Of a stretch of 64,000 nt of DNA, positions 1-9,567 are shown piece by piece. A program made the position numbers and the translations under genes. Source of the DNA: JAXGMV01 sp040768445 (GTDB lineage: Bacteria > Chloroflexota > Anaerolineae > Anaerolineales > Anaerolineaceae). Below the pieces are notes generated by a model. That model ran no database searches and had not been told where the DNA came from. It worked only from the letters and a program-made list of their open reading frames with translations. Where the stretch lies: assembly GCA_040768445.1 (NCBI GenBank), contig JAXGMV010000001.1, forward strand, positions 1,922,001-1,986,000, read 5' to 3'. Numbering within the stretch: position 1 is the stretch's first letter; the number at the start of each line of letters is the position of its first letter.

Positions 1-2946
1 CGCACCCGGCCAGGCAGGCAAGCGCCTCAACCGCCAGCCGGTGCAACACCTCAGGCGGGCACGCGCATCCAGCAGAACAAACAGCCACTGCCGCCAAAAA
101 ATCGAAAAATTTCTAATAAGAAAACGACAAAGGGGCGAAGATCATTCTTATTTAAACTCTTTGTTGGTTTGCTATTTGCATTTGTGTTTATTGGCGTGGT
201 AATAGCCTCATTTGGCGTTTATGAGTATTTTTCCATCGTATCTGGGCTTCCTCCCGTTGACAACCTGGCTCAGCATGCCTCGCAGTTCGAAACAACTCGC
301 ATTCTTGATAGAGATGGCAATACACTGTACGAAATTATTGATCCGAATGCCGGCCGGCGTACCTATGTGACATTGGATAAAATCTCCCCTTACTTAATCG
401 CAGCGACCATCGCCACTGAGGACAAGGACTACTATAACCATCCTGGCTATGATTTCCTGGGAATGATGCGTGCATTGTGGCAAAACTACACCAGTGGAGA
501 AATTGTCAGCGGTGCATCCACAATTACACAACAGCTGGCAAGGACATTGTTGTTCACTCAAGATGAACGGATTGACAAAAGTTACGATCGCAAAGCGCGT
601 GAGATTGTTTTGGCGGCTGAGATCACCAGAAGGTATAGTAAGGAAGATATTCTTGAACTGTATTTGAACGAAAATAATTACGGCAAATCAGCGTACGGGA
701 TCGAAGCTGCTGCACAAACATATTTTCACATATCTTCTCAAAATTTGGATCTTGCTCAGGCTTCCTTCCTTGCGGGTATTCCACAGACACCAGCCATTTA
801 CGATATTACGACCAACCGTGAAGATACGCTTAACCGTCATAAGCAAGTACTGACATTGGTCTATCAGTACAACCAGGAAAAAGGGTGCATCTACGTCAGT
901 AACAATGCCCAGCCTGTGTGTGTGACAGCAGATGAAGCCATCCAGGCAGCCAGGGATATTGAGAATTACACCTTCGTGTTTGCCGAAAATGATATGTTGT
1001 ACCCGCATTGGGTCAATTATGTACGTGCGTTACTGGAGGAAGAATACGGTCCTCAAACAATATTCCGATCAGGGTTTAATGTCTATACCACCATTGATCC
1101 AGCGATTCAGGTGAAGGCGCAGGAGCTGGTTAAGAACCAGGTCAGTTCTATGGTAGACAAGAACGTGACTGGCGGCGCTGTAGTTGTGCTTCAACCTGCA
1201 ACTGGCGAGATCCTGGCAATGGTTGGATCGCCCGACTTTTATAACGAGGAATCCTCTGGCCAGGTGAATATGGCAGTCAGTCCACGTCAACCGGGCTCAT
1301 CTATTAAGCCGCTGACCTATGCAGCTGCTTTTGAAAAAGGCTGGACACCTGCAACGCTCATCTGGGATGTACCCAGCGAATTTTCACCTTCAGGGTTGTC
1401 CACCGACCCCAGCCCAAAGTATCTTCCCGTCAACTATGACGGGCGGTTTCATGGACCAGTCACAGTTCGAAGCGCGCTGGCAAATTCCTTCAATGTGCCA
1501 GCCGTTAAAGCCCTTGAATATGTTGGTGTGTATGATGACCCAACAACAGAGCGGAAAGATGGATTTATCCCGTTTGCCGAAAGACTGGGAATTACCACAC
1601 TTACCCGACCGGATTATGGTCTGTCGCTAACCCTTGGTGGCGGCGAGGTCACTTTGTTGGAGATGACCGGTGCTTTTTCGATATTTGCTAATAATGGACG
1701 TATGGTAGAGCCTGTGGCTATCACAAAGATCACCAATTACAAAGGTGAATTGGTGTATGAATATAAACAGCCCGCAGGCGACCAGGTCATTAGGGCTGAA
1801 CATGCGTTTCTCATTAATTCCATACTTTCCGACAACTCTGCGCGGACACCGATGTTTGGAGCAAATTCAGTTCTAAACCTGCCTTTCCAGGCTGCAGCGA
1901 AGACCGGCACGACAAATGATTTCAGGGATAACTGGACGATGGGATACACACCTGATGTTGTCATTGGCGTTTGGATTGGCAATCCCGACTATACGCCGAT
2001 GGTAAACACAACCGGGCTGAGCGGTGCTGCGCCAATCTGGTCAGAGTTGATGGTTCATGCCATAAATGTGTTGACCAATAATTTACCCACTCCTTTTTCC
2101 AAACCTGCCTTGATTACTGACAGAATAATTTGTGAAGTCTCGGGCGCTGAACCTTCAGAATTCTGCCCGTCTCAGCGCAGTGAGTATTTCGCCATTGATC
2201 AGCCGCCATTGCCAAAAGAAGACGATTTGTGGAAAAAGATCGAGATTGATACGTGGACAGGGTTAACCGCTTCAGGTGAGTGCAATGATTTTACCGAAGA
2301 AAAAGTATCTGTTAACGTCACCGACCCTTGGGCAATCAAGTGGATCAAAGAGAGTGATCAGGGGAGAGGCTGGGCTGAAAGCATGGGCTTTGATGATCCG
2401 ATTTTCTTTACTCCTGAGAGGTCCTGCAAAATCAGTGACCCGCGTCCGACGATTTTCTTCTCAAATTTAAATGAAAATCAGAAAATCATTGACAAGGAAC
2501 TTGATATTTACGCAGTGGTTCATGCTGATAATTATTTCGATAATTTCAGGTTGGAATGGGGCAAAGGGGATGACCCTGATGATTTTGAGGTTTTGAAAGA
2601 TAACATCAAGAATCAATACATGCAGCCAGAGTTAATTTACACGTGGAATTTGGAAGATGTTAAAGCTGGGAAAATCACACTGAGGATTTACATGACCAGC
2701 AGTGCGGGTACCTTTGCTGAGAAAAAACTGGTTTTGAATATCCAGGTGCCAACACCTACCCCAACATTGACGCGCACACCGACTGAGACGCCAACCTCAA
2801 CCAGCACACCGGAGCCTACGTTTACACCGACAAATACTGAAACGCCACAGCCGACATTTACTATAACTGCAACATCAACTGCAACTGCAACTTTGACAGC
2901 AACTACGCCACCTGCAATTACTGAGGAACCTACAGCGATACCATAA
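1..2946 (+). CDS. Bifunctional penicillin-binding protein (PBP1A-like), 5' end outside the window
   Basis: Class A PBP: polymerises glycan from lipid II (GT51 domain) and cross-links peptides (transpeptidase) on the outer face of the membrane. The frame is open from base 1, so the start lies upstream; the TTG at 169 is internal to the membrane segment. The visible protein of 981 residues has a basic cytoplasmic tail, one membrane helix (about 49-75), a GT51 domain with EDKDYYNHPG near 140 and ASTITQQLARTL, and a transpeptidase domain with SxxK (S433-K436), SFN and KTG (634-636). All key motifs are intact. After the catalytic domain come about 200 residues of extra extracellular sequence and a Thr/Pro-rich tail of about 65 residues, probably a disordered wall-spanning segment. 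It converges on the next gene with only 24 bp between stops. Confidence 0.95.
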   Translation, partial: RTRPGRQAPQPPAGATPQAGTRIQQNKQPLPPKNRKISNKKTTKGRRSFLFKLFVGLLFAFVFIGVVIASFGVYEYFSIVSGLPPVDNLAQHASQFETTRILDRDGNTLYEIIDPNAGRRTYVTLDKISPYLIAATIATEDKDYYNHPGYDFLGMMRALWQNYTSGEIVSGASTITQQLARTLLFTQDERIDKSYDRKAREIVLAAEITRRYSKEDILELYLNENNYGKSAYGIEAAAQTYFHISSQNLDLAQASFLAGIPQTPAIYDITTNREDTLNRHKQVLTLVYQYNQEKGCIYVSNNAQPVCVTADEAIQAARDIENYTFVFAENDMLYPHWVNYVRALLEEEYGPQTIFRSGFNVYTTIDPAIQVKAQELVKNQVSSMVDKNVTGGAVVVLQPATGEILAMVGSPDFYNEESSGQVNMAVSPRQPGSSIKPLTYAAAFEKGWTPATLIWDVPSEFSPSGLSTDPSPKYLPVNYDGRFHGPVTVRSALANSFNVPAVKALEYVGVYDDPTTERKDGFIPFAERLGITTLTRPDYGLSLTLGGGEVTLLEMTGAFSIFANNGRMVEPVAITKITNYKGELVYEYKQPAGDQVIRAEHAFLINSILSDNSARTPMFGANSVLNLPFQAAAKTGTTNDFRDNWTMGYTPDVVIGVWIGNPDYTPMVNTTGLSGAAPIWSELMVHAINVLTNNLPTPFSKPALITDRIICEVSGAEPSEFCPSQRSEYFAIDQPPLPKEDDLWKKIEIDTWTGLTASGECNDFTEEKVSVNVTDPWAIKWIKESDQGRGWAESMGFDDPIFFTPERSCKISDPRPTIFFSNLNENQKIIDKELDIYAVVHADNYFDNFRLEWGKGDDPDDFEVLKDNIKNQYMQPELIYTWNLEDVKAGKITLRIYMTSSAGTFAEKKLVLNIQVPTPTPTLTRTPTETPTSTSTPEPTFTPTNTETPQPTFTITATSTATATLTATTPPAITEEPTAIP

Positions 2947-2970
2947 TTTTAACAAATCAAAAGTAAGTGG

Positions 2971-5223
2971 CTACAATGTTGAAAAAATGCTCAGCTGAGT
3001 AGGTTCATCCATGCTGGGTGGATCAAGATCAAGTATTGATTCCCAACGCTTCAGTGTGAGATTTTTCTCTTCAGCAAGTTTGTGCAAATAGCGAAATTTT
3101 ACAAAGCGCCATCCCTGCTCAACGGCAAGAGAGAGGTGCTTATTTTGCAGTAATTTGTAACTCAGCAGCCTGGAACGGCTGCCAGGTAGCAGGATGATTG
3201 ATCTGTTTGGGGGTAAACCTGTTTCGCTGTTTATGATCTGGCTGATTATAGTGGTTGTGATTGGGAAGAACTGATACAGCGGTGTGCCGTCGCTTCTAAT
3301 CCAGGTCAACGAATTATCAACAATCGTCTCAAAACCCATTGACTTGGCGATCTGTGAGACGATTTCCTTTATATCTCTCAGGTCGTTCTGCCTTTTTCGC
3401 AGGGTATCCTGGGGCTTTAAATTCCAGCTGCCGCGCAGGTTATCAACACTATCTGCATATGATGTCAAAATTTCATCTAACAATTGACTGGAAGGCGTAG
3501 TCAAGCCCGGGAAGGCTTTGCATAACAGGTCTTCAAGATCAAAATAATCAATAGCTTTTCTTTCCTGCAGTAGCTGCAGCGATTGGAGTTCAATCCGGTC
3601 AGAGAGGGTGAGTGGTGGGAATTTTTCGTGGTTGGTTAACAACCATAGCGCATTCTCATTCTCAAGAGATTTCTTTTCTAAGGGGTAAATGAATAAACGG
3701 TCATTGAAGCAGTTTTGAATGGTGCTTTGGATTGTTTTCAGCCTGGTAACGATTGACCCATCTGGTGCTGCCGGCAGGCATCCTTCAAAAGCCATTGAAC
3801 TGAGACCAGCGCTAAAAACACTCACATAACTTTGTGGTTCGCTTGTAGCATTGAACAGTGAGAAGATACCTTGTTGGCACTCTGTTTCTGGGTTGACCTG
3901 TTTTCTTATTGGTACGGATTCAGATGCGTGCCATGTTATTTGTGCCATGTCTTCGGATGGTCTGAGCGCCAGTCCGTTGAGTTTTAACCCGGAGCCGTCC
4001 AGTGCGTTGATGACTGCTGCTAAAAAACCTGTCTCAAGCTCAGAAAGAATGCCAAAATAGCTGGTATCCCTCCCCAAGGTTTTAACGATAGCTGAGTAAG
4101 TACCGATCAAACCTGCCGTCAACCAATTCCAGTCATAGCGTGTCCTTTCAAGCGCACTTTTTAGCGGAATAACGGCTTCCTTTCCCCAAATCCAGCCTGA
4201 CCATACTGCAGAAAGGGTCCAGAAAGCCTGCACTGGCCGCGGAAAAACTGATAGGACAGCTTTGATATCAAAAGTCGCTGGCAGTTTTTCGATTGATCTG
4301 TACCTTCCAGGATACAGGCATATTCCCTCTGATTGCGGAATTTCAGGCCAGCGGAAAAGCTTAACCGGATCACCTGAATTGGTGAGGATTTGAATAGACT
4401 CCTCAAGCGCCAACCAAAGGTTATTTTCTCGAAATTGAGATGGTATCACCAGTTGGCGTGGCCGGCTGCGGCTCGAAGGCCAGGGCCATAATGAACTGCC
4501 ATGGTCAAGAACATGCAGCATCAAGGCACGCAGTAATGACCTTTTATGTTCGTCTCGCAAACCGTCTATGCGATTGAGAATGGTAAAAATGAAAAACAAG
4601 GGACGAGAATGATATGATTTTAAGGCTTCCTGAGCGCCTTCAAATGCCTCGCGATCACCGATATTGACACGGCTTAACGCGCGGGACAGGTGCAAAGCTG
4701 TATTGCCGATTTGCTTTAGTTTTTCAATATCTGTTTGGGTGGTTGGTTTCTCACCTTCATCTCCACAATTGGGGCAGGTATAAATTTTAGCAAAAGGCGT
4801 GTCACTGTCTTTTTGCCATAGGAAACTTTTTACCGTAACCTGTTCGCCGCAGACTGAACAATTGCTGAAGTAAAGTGATTTAAGAAATACCGTCAACCTG
4901 GTTTCGCCAAATTTTTCAAGGTCAAGCTCAGCCAGGGCTGCTTTGAAGTCTTCCACCTTTGGGCTGGCTGCCAGGGTTTCAAGCAGAAGGTTGAGAATAG
5001 GATTATTGCCGGTTACGAGTACCTTGTAACCAGAGCGTGCGGCTTCAAGTGATAGAAGAGGTGTAGAGCAAAAAGGGTCCAACACCCAACTGCCTTTTGG
5101 TACCGATTCATGCAGCCAACGGGATACAATGCCTTTCGGTAAAGGAGGTATAAACCGTTCCAGAGGTAGATCCCCCTGTTCGCCGGTCGCTGGGATAAAT
5201 GGCTGAGAAAATAAATCAGGCAT
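2971..5223 (-). CDS. DNA methyltransferase-like protein with degenerate catalytic motifs and a zinc ribbon
   Basis: 750 aa. The N-terminal region reads like the SAM-binding part of DNA amino-methyltransferases of the DUF1156/D12 type: WVLDPFCSTPLLSLEAARSG at about 46-66 followed by NNPI, where active enzymes have DPFxGSGT. Two CxxC pairs (CSVCGE, CPNCGD) near residues 120-150 suggest a zinc ribbon inserted after it. Further on, FPRPVQAFWTLSAVWSGWIW occupies the place where active enzymes carry DPPY followed by aromatic residues. Both catalytic motifs therefore look degenerate and no restriction partner is adjacent. Probably a pseudo-enzyme or a highly diverged methyltransferase; the target is unknown. 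Single gene between convergent pbp and the trpB terminator. The family assignment is inference from motif layout. Confidence 0.55.
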   Translation of the reverse strand: MPDLFSQPFIPATGEQGDLPLERFIPPLPKGIVSRWLHESVPKGSWVLDPFCSTPLLSLEAARSGYKVLVTGNNPILNLLLETLAASPKVEDFKAALAELDLEKFGETRLTVFLKSLYFSNCSVCGEQVTVKSFLWQKDSDTPFAKIYTCPNCGDEGEKPTTQTDIEKLKQIGNTALHLSRALSRVNIGDREAFEGAQEALKSYHSRPLFFIFTILNRIDGLRDEHKRSLLRALMLHVLDHGSSLWPWPSSRSRPRQLVIPSQFRENNLWLALEESIQILTNSGDPVKLFRWPEIPQSEGICLYPGRYRSIEKLPATFDIKAVLSVFPRPVQAFWTLSAVWSGWIWGKEAVIPLKSALERTRYDWNWLTAGLIGTYSAIVKTLGRDTSYFGILSELETGFLAAVINALDGSGLKLNGLALRPSEDMAQITWHASESVPIRKQVNPETECQQGIFSLFNATSEPQSYVSVFSAGLSSMAFEGCLPAAPDGSIVTRLKTIQSTIQNCFNDRLFIYPLEKKSLENENALWLLTNHEKFPPLTLSDRIELQSLQLLQERKAIDYFDLEDLLCKAFPGLTTPSSQLLDEILTSYADSVDNLRGSWNLKPQDTLRKRQNDLRDIKEIVSQIAKSMGFETIVDNSLTWIRSDGTPLYQFFPITTTIISQIINSETGLPPNRSIILLPGSRSRLLSYKLLQNKHLSLAVEQGWRFVKFRYLHKLAEEKNLTLKRWESILDLDPPSMDEPTQLSIFSTL

Positions 5224-5281
5224 CGTTACCCATTAGTATACAGATTTGATGACGTTTAGAAAAGGACAAATTTCAAAAAAG

Positions 5282-5315
5282 AAAAAGCCTTCGAATCTAA
5301 TTACGAAGGCTTTTT
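5282..5315 (-). terminator. Rho-independent terminator of trpB
   Basis: AAAAAGCCTTCG and CGAAGGCTTTTT form a perfect 12-bp stem with a 10-nt loop. On the minus strand it lies just past the trpB stop and ends in a T run. The A and T tracts on both sides would let it work in both directions. Confidence 0.9.
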
Positions 5316-5334
5316 GTGTTATAGCAGTTTGCTG

Positions 5335-6720
5335 CTAACGATTTTGGGGAATTTGCGGAATCCGTTCTCTGATGCTGGCAATAGCTTCTTCTGGAAAATC
5401 GTAATTTTCCAGCCTGCCTGAAAAATAAGCTTCGTAGGCAGATAAATCAAAGTTGCCATGACCTGAGAGATTGAAGAGAATAACGCGTTTCTCACCTTTT
5501 TCCTTGGCATCCAGCGCTTCATCGATAGCTCCACGAATGGCGTGTGCTGATTCAGGTGCTGGCAAGGTGCCTTCTGTGTAAGCAAACAACTTCGCTGCTT
5601 CAAACACGGGTACCTGGTGCACAGCGGTCGCTTCGATCAGCCCTGCATCGTAAAGCATGCTTACTGCAGGCGCCATGCCGTGATATCTCAACCCGCCAGC
5701 ATGAATCTTGGCTGGGACAAAATCATGACCGAGTGTGTGCATCTTAACAATGGGAGCCATTTTTGCAGAATCACCATAATCAAATGCGTATAGACCTCGT
5801 GTCAATGAAGGTGTAGCTGTCGGTTCAACAGCCATCAGGCGCGTATTTCTACCATTTACCAAGTTTTCCCTCAGGAATGGGAAGGCGATGCCGGCAAAAT
5901 TTGAACCGCCGCCAACGCAGCCGATCACCACATCAGGGTATTCACCTGCCATGTCCATCTGTTTTAACGCTTCCTCACCAATTACTGTTTGGTGTAACAG
6001 TACGTGATTAAGTACAGAGCCAAGACTGTATTTTTTCTTGCCATTTGATAACGCAGCAACCTCAACAGCTTCAGAAATGGCGATGCCCAAGGAACCAGGG
6101 CTATCGGGGTGCTCTGCAAGAATGCTCCTGCCAGACTGGGTTCGGTCAGTTGGGCTGGAGTAAACTGTAGCGCCATAGCTTTCCATCAATATACGGCGGT
6201 AGGGTTTTTGTTCGTAAGATACTTTCACCATGTAAACTTCAAGGTCCATGTCAAAAAACTGGCAGGCCATGGATAACGCAGACCCCCACTGACCAGCGCC
6301 AGTTTCAGTTGTCAGGGCTTTGGTACCGGCTTTCTTGTTGTAATATGCCTGAGCAATGGCAGTATTGGTTTTATGGCTCCCCGAAGGCGAGACCCCTTCA
6401 ACTTTGTAGTAGATATGGGCTGGTGTTCCGAGCGCTTTTTCCAGATGGGTTGCGCGGATCACTGGCGTGGGACGGTAAAGTTGATATTTTTCGCGCACCT
6501 CGTCAGGAATTTTGACATACCTGTCGGTGGTCATTTCTTGCTCAATCAACTCCATTGGAAAGATAGCAGACAGAAAATCTGGCGTAATTGTTTCGTTGGT
6601 TATTGGATTGAGTACCGGGGATGGTGCAACGGGGCTATCTGCATAAATGTTGTACCAGTATTGTGGTATATCCGATTCTTTCAGTAGATACCTGGTAATT
6701 TGATGATTATTGTTGGACAT
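5335..6720 (-). CDS. trpB: Tryptophan synthase beta-like PLP enzyme (TrpB2 type)
   Basis: 461 aa, longer than classical TrpB (about 400) and matching the TrpB2 branch (TIGR01415 type), which condenses indole with serine to give tryptophan. The PLP lysine is K117 in SGSHKTNTA, and the phosphate-binding glycine-rich loop is GCVGGGSNFAG. The extended N-terminus (RYLLKESDIPQYWYNI) is typical of TrpB2. There is no trpA or other trp gene beside it, so it may pair with a distant TrpA or salvage free indole. Ribosome binding site AAGGAG lies just before the ATG. A Trp-specific T-box leader and terminator precede it and another terminator follows, so this is a monocistronic, tryptophan-regulated gene. 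Confidence 0.95.
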   Translation of the reverse strand: MSNNNHQITRYLLKESDIPQYWYNIYADSPVAPSPVLNPITNETITPDFLSAIFPMELIEQEMTTDRYVKIPDEVREKYQLYRPTPVIRATHLEKALGTPAHIYYKVEGVSPSGSHKTNTAIAQAYYNKKAGTKALTTETGAGQWGSALSMACQFFDMDLEVYMVKVSYEQKPYRRILMESYGATVYSSPTDRTQSGRSILAEHPDSPGSLGIAISEAVEVAALSNGKKKYSLGSVLNHVLLHQTVIGEEALKQMDMAGEYPDVVIGCVGGGSNFAGIAFPFLRENLVNGRNTRLMAVEPTATPSLTRGLYAFDYGDSAKMAPIVKMHTLGHDFVPAKIHAGGLRYHGMAPAVSMLYDAGLIEATAVHQVPVFEAAKLFAYTEGTLPAPESAHAIRGAIDEALDAKEKGEKRVILFNLSGHGNFDLSAYEAYFSGRLENYDFPEEAIASIRERIPQIPQNR

Positions 6721-6773
6721 GATAGTTTTCTCCTTTTTCTAAAATAAATGATTCAATTTGAACAAACACAAAC

Positions 6774-6804
6774 AAAAAACGTCCGTCCCATTGGGACGAA
6801 CGTT
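6774..6804 (-). terminator. Regulated terminator of the T-box leader
   Basis: AACGTTCGTCCC and GGGACGGACGTT pair over 12 positions with one G-U, a 3-nt loop and a run of T residues after it. Its 5' arm directly follows the conserved T-box motif, as required for competition with the antiterminator. Confidence 0.92.
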
Positions 6805-7096
6805 TTGGTTCGTGGTGCCACCCAAGTTAGATGCTTTAATCAAAAAACCCTATGGTGATGACACATAGGGGTTATAAAGCCAGTCTCACTCTTCCGGGTA
6901 CGGTAGTTGCCTACTTATACCCATTGCCCTGATAACGGTGGCTTCTCCGGCGCAGGCTACTTGGTTTTCCGTTCGCCCTGCAACTCAAAGGTCCATTCCT
7001 CATCATTGTACGTGCAGGATCTCACCTTACCCTGCTCTCTGTGCCGCCTTGACGATGAGTACTCGTCCTTATCATCGTTTTTCAATATTGGTTGCG
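6774..7096 (-). promoter_or_regulatory. Tryptophan T-box leader of trpB
   Basis: On the minus strand the leader has the usual T-box parts in order. Stem I has a GACGAGTA-type 5' region and the AGAGAG element. The specifier is UGG (plus-strand 6993-6995, context GGAA-UGG-ACC), the Trp codon. The T-box sequence GGGTGGCACCACG (6811-6823) pairs with the tRNA acceptor end. A 12-bp terminator follows. Uncharged tRNA-Trp should stabilise the antiterminator and turn on trpB, matching the gene downstream. The element spans about 320 nt, a normal length for the class. Confidence 0.93.
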
Positions 7097-7123
7097 ATTA
7101 TATCATAATTTCTGTTCTGTCAA
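7097..7123 (-). promoter_or_regulatory. Promoter of the trpB T-box transcript
   Basis: Minus-strand TTGACA (7118-7123) and TATAAT (7097-7102) are both perfect consensus boxes, separated by 15 bp, slightly short. Transcription would begin near 7090, right at the start of T-box stem I. Confidence 0.75.
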
Positions 7124-7162
7124 GGTTGTTTTGATGGTTATTATTACAGCATCATTGGTGCA

Positions 7163-8584
7163 TCAGGTTTGAGAAAAATAATCTTGTTCAATCGAGCTGA
7201 CAGTCTCAACAGGCTGTAGAGGGAGATAGGCACCCAGAAGGGGATAGACAGACTTTATCTGCTCCTCCATCCTGCGCGCCAGCCTTCTGATGGCAAAGTG
7301 GGCATTGGAGGCTGCCCGCAAATTTAGAAGATGAATGGCTGAACGCATGTTCATCGATAGAAGCACTCGGCGGTTGTAAGCATTGGGTACAACATAAGCC
7401 GCGGCTTCCGGCGCAAACTCAAAGATTTTCTGATAAGTCTCTGCAGCGGCTGCCATGGCATGGTGATATTCGTCTTCAAGTCCTGCTGCGGTGATCCTTC
7501 TTGGAAGGGCATAGCCATGCTCAACAGTCAGGTTTTGGACAGACTGTGTCATCATCCGGTGTCTCTTGAGTTCAAAATATGCGCCTTGATCAATGCATAC
7601 ATCAAATGCCAGGTTGGCATACTCCAATTCCCTGATCGGTATATCATGTTTATCCAGCGTACCAAGTACAATTTCAGCAAGTAATCTTTTCTGCTCAGCG
7701 TTCATGGCTTGAACCAGCTTGAGTGCTTGTGAAAATGATATGTTGTCGTAGCGATAGAGTGCAGCCGCAAGAACCTTCGTTTCACCCTCAGGGTCATAAT
7801 CTACCAGTTTGCACCAATCAGATGACTTTGTTACTTCTCGATCATAATTTCCTGCTGCCTGCTTTAGTGCCGGTTGAATATTTTGAAGATAGGGAACCGT
7901 GTCAACGTACTTCAGCAAAGTTGGTACTTCTTCAAGAGAAGTTTTCTTGATTGCTTCCCCCATTTGCTGTACTTCAACCAGCGGGTGGGAGAGCATTTTT
8001 CTTAACGCATGTGCCAGGGCGCGCGCATTGATTGTGACGCCAACATTTGCCAGTGAGGATGAGGGCAGGTAATATCTACTCACATCAATATACTCAGACC
8101 TGATGCGTCTTTCCCAGGCAGTAATTGTTTCATTCTTTTCCTGGGGATTCTCCCTCTTAACAACCGCTTCTACCAGCGGGAGAGAATGCAGGTATGACTC
8201 AAACAGCATTTTACAGGTTTGGTGATAGGTTTCTTGCAGCGGGTTGTTCTGCAGCTCAATTGGACTATGGAAGCTGTTCGAATGCCATTTTTGATACCTG
8301 CTGGATTTTTCAGTATAAGAAGCCAGCCTGTTTGATTCCAGGCATTCTACTGCCAGCCGGCTGATATTTTCAACAGCCAGGTGCAGGACAGCGTGTTCAG
8401 CTACAGAGGCATGCCCATAACCAACAACCCATTTTTCATGAAACTCGGAACTCTTTGACTCAGTTAGGTCAGCGGCAATTACGTCAAACGCTTCAGGTGA
8501 CCTGGAGGTTTTTGCAAATGCAACTGCGATGGTCTCGGGTGTGAGCGACTGCGGATTCAACAGGTAAACCCTGGGCTGTGTCAT
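7163..8584 (-). CDS. thyX: FAD-dependent thymidylate synthase, tandem-domain form
   Basis: Makes dTMP from dUMP using methylene-tetrahydrofolate and FAD/NADPH. At 473 aa it is about twice the usual ThyX (220-270 aa) and reads as two ThyX-like halves. The first half has HASVAEHAV (58-66) and NRLASYTEKSSRY (85-97), matching the ThyX signature RHRxxSxNxxSxRY except that its leading RHR is incomplete. The second has RHRMMTQSVQNL (341-352), which keeps RHR but loses the downstream serine/arginine. Each half retains a different part of the active site. The start overlaps the ribF stop by 4 bp (ATGA), and RibF makes its FAD cofactor. It is the last gene of the nusA-infB operon. Confidence 0.85.
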   Translation of the reverse strand: MTQPRVYLLNPQSLTPETIAVAFAKTSRSPEAFDVIAADLTESKSSEFHEKWVVGYGHASVAEHAVLHLAVENISRLAVECLESNRLASYTEKSSRYQKWHSNSFHSPIELQNNPLQETYHQTCKMLFESYLHSLPLVEAVVKRENPQEKNETITAWERRIRSEYIDVSRYYLPSSSLANVGVTINARALAHALRKMLSHPLVEVQQMGEAIKKTSLEEVPTLLKYVDTVPYLQNIQPALKQAAGNYDREVTKSSDWCKLVDYDPEGETKVLAAALYRYDNISFSQALKLVQAMNAEQKRLLAEIVLGTLDKHDIPIRELEYANLAFDVCIDQGAYFELKRHRMMTQSVQNLTVEHGYALPRRITAAGLEDEYHHAMAAAAETYQKIFEFAPEAAAYVVPNAYNRRVLLSMNMRSAIHLLNLRAASNAHFAIRRLARRMEEQIKSVYPLLGAYLPLQPVETVSSIEQDYFSQT

Positions 8585-9564
8585 ACTTTCTCTGCCACCT
8601 TTCTGGTAGTGGTGATGTCCCGATTTATTTGATCCTTGAGTGCTTCTACTGAATGAAATTTTTGCTCAGGACGAAGGTAATTGATGAACTCGATGGTTAA
8701 CTCTGACCCATACAAATCTTTATCGAAGTCAAGAATGTGCGTTTCAACAGTGCGATTGGTCAAAGGACCATCCGAAACCGTTGGTTTTAATCCAATGTTA
8801 GTTACAGACAGATAGGGTTTACCAGCAATTTTTGCGTTGGTGGCATAGACACCGTTTAGTGGCAGGAGCTGCTGTTCATTTACTTTCAGGTTGGCAGTTG
8901 GGATATTAATTGTGCGGCCACGCGCATCGCCATGGATCACCAGACCCGATATGGAAAACCTTCTTCCAAGCAGTGGGGGCACTTTTTCAACACTACCACT
9001 GCTCACCAGATTTCTGATGCGGCTTGATGAGACAGTCTCACCAGGAGGGTACTGTGCTGGTGTTATGACCGAGAGATCGTAATCCATCTCTCGCCCCAAC
9101 TCCTGCAGTCTTTCTGCTGAGCCTTCGCGATTTTTTCCAAGTGCAAAATCATATCCAATTACCAGTTCAGTGAAGCCTGTTTGTTTCTTTAGTTTTTCAA
9201 GGAAGGACCGTGCATCAAGATTTGCCACTTCCCTGTTAAAATGCAGGATAATGGCGTGGTCTATTCCTGAGGCAAGGAGCAGCATTTTTCGAGCTTCTGG
9301 AGAAGTGAGATAGTAAGGTTTTTGAATATTCTTCAAGACAACTGCAGGGTGAGGATGAAAGGAAAAAGCTATTGCGGGGATATCTTTAGATTTTGACTTA
9401 TCAATGACAGCCTGGAGGATTTTTTGATGTCCGATGTGTACACCATCAAATGAACCAATTGTGATACAAGCATCTGAGATTGAGAGAGAAGTGAGTAAAT
9501 CGATGGATGTCATCTCGTCCAGTTTTATCAAATTTAATAGAAACTTATCTTCAGAGGTGGGCAC
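8581..9564 (-). CDS. ribF: Bifunctional riboflavin kinase / FAD synthetase
   Basis: Phosphorylates riboflavin to FMN and adenylates it to FAD. 327 aa, normal for the family. The N-terminal nucleotidyltransferase domain shows GSFDGVHIGHQKIL and SSSRIRNLVSSG. The C-terminal kinase domain has GDARGRTINIPTANL. It lies 3 bp after truB and overlaps thyX by 4 bp. The truB-ribF pairing is common in bacterial nusA-infB operons; the tight coupling to an FAD-dependent thymidylate synthase fits its product. Confidence 0.96.
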   Translation of the reverse strand: MPTSEDKFLLNLIKLDEMTSIDLLTSLSISDACITIGSFDGVHIGHQKILQAVIDKSKSKDIPAIAFSFHPHPAVVLKNIQKPYYLTSPEARKMLLLASGIDHAIILHFNREVANLDARSFLEKLKKQTGFTELVIGYDFALGKNREGSAERLQELGREMDYDLSVITPAQYPPGETVSSSRIRNLVSSGSVEKVPPLLGRRFSISGLVIHGDARGRTINIPTANLKVNEQQLLPLNGVYATNAKIAGKPYLSVTNIGLKPTVSDGPLTNRTVETHILDFDKDLYGSELTIEFINYLRPEQKFHSVEALKDQINRDITTTRKVAEKV

Positions 9565-9567
9565 AAA

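Noticed and set aside
6907..7134. 75-codon frame on the plus strand
   Set aside because: It lies wholly opposite the T-box leader and its promoter; the peptide is Cys/Ser-rich and unlike any family.
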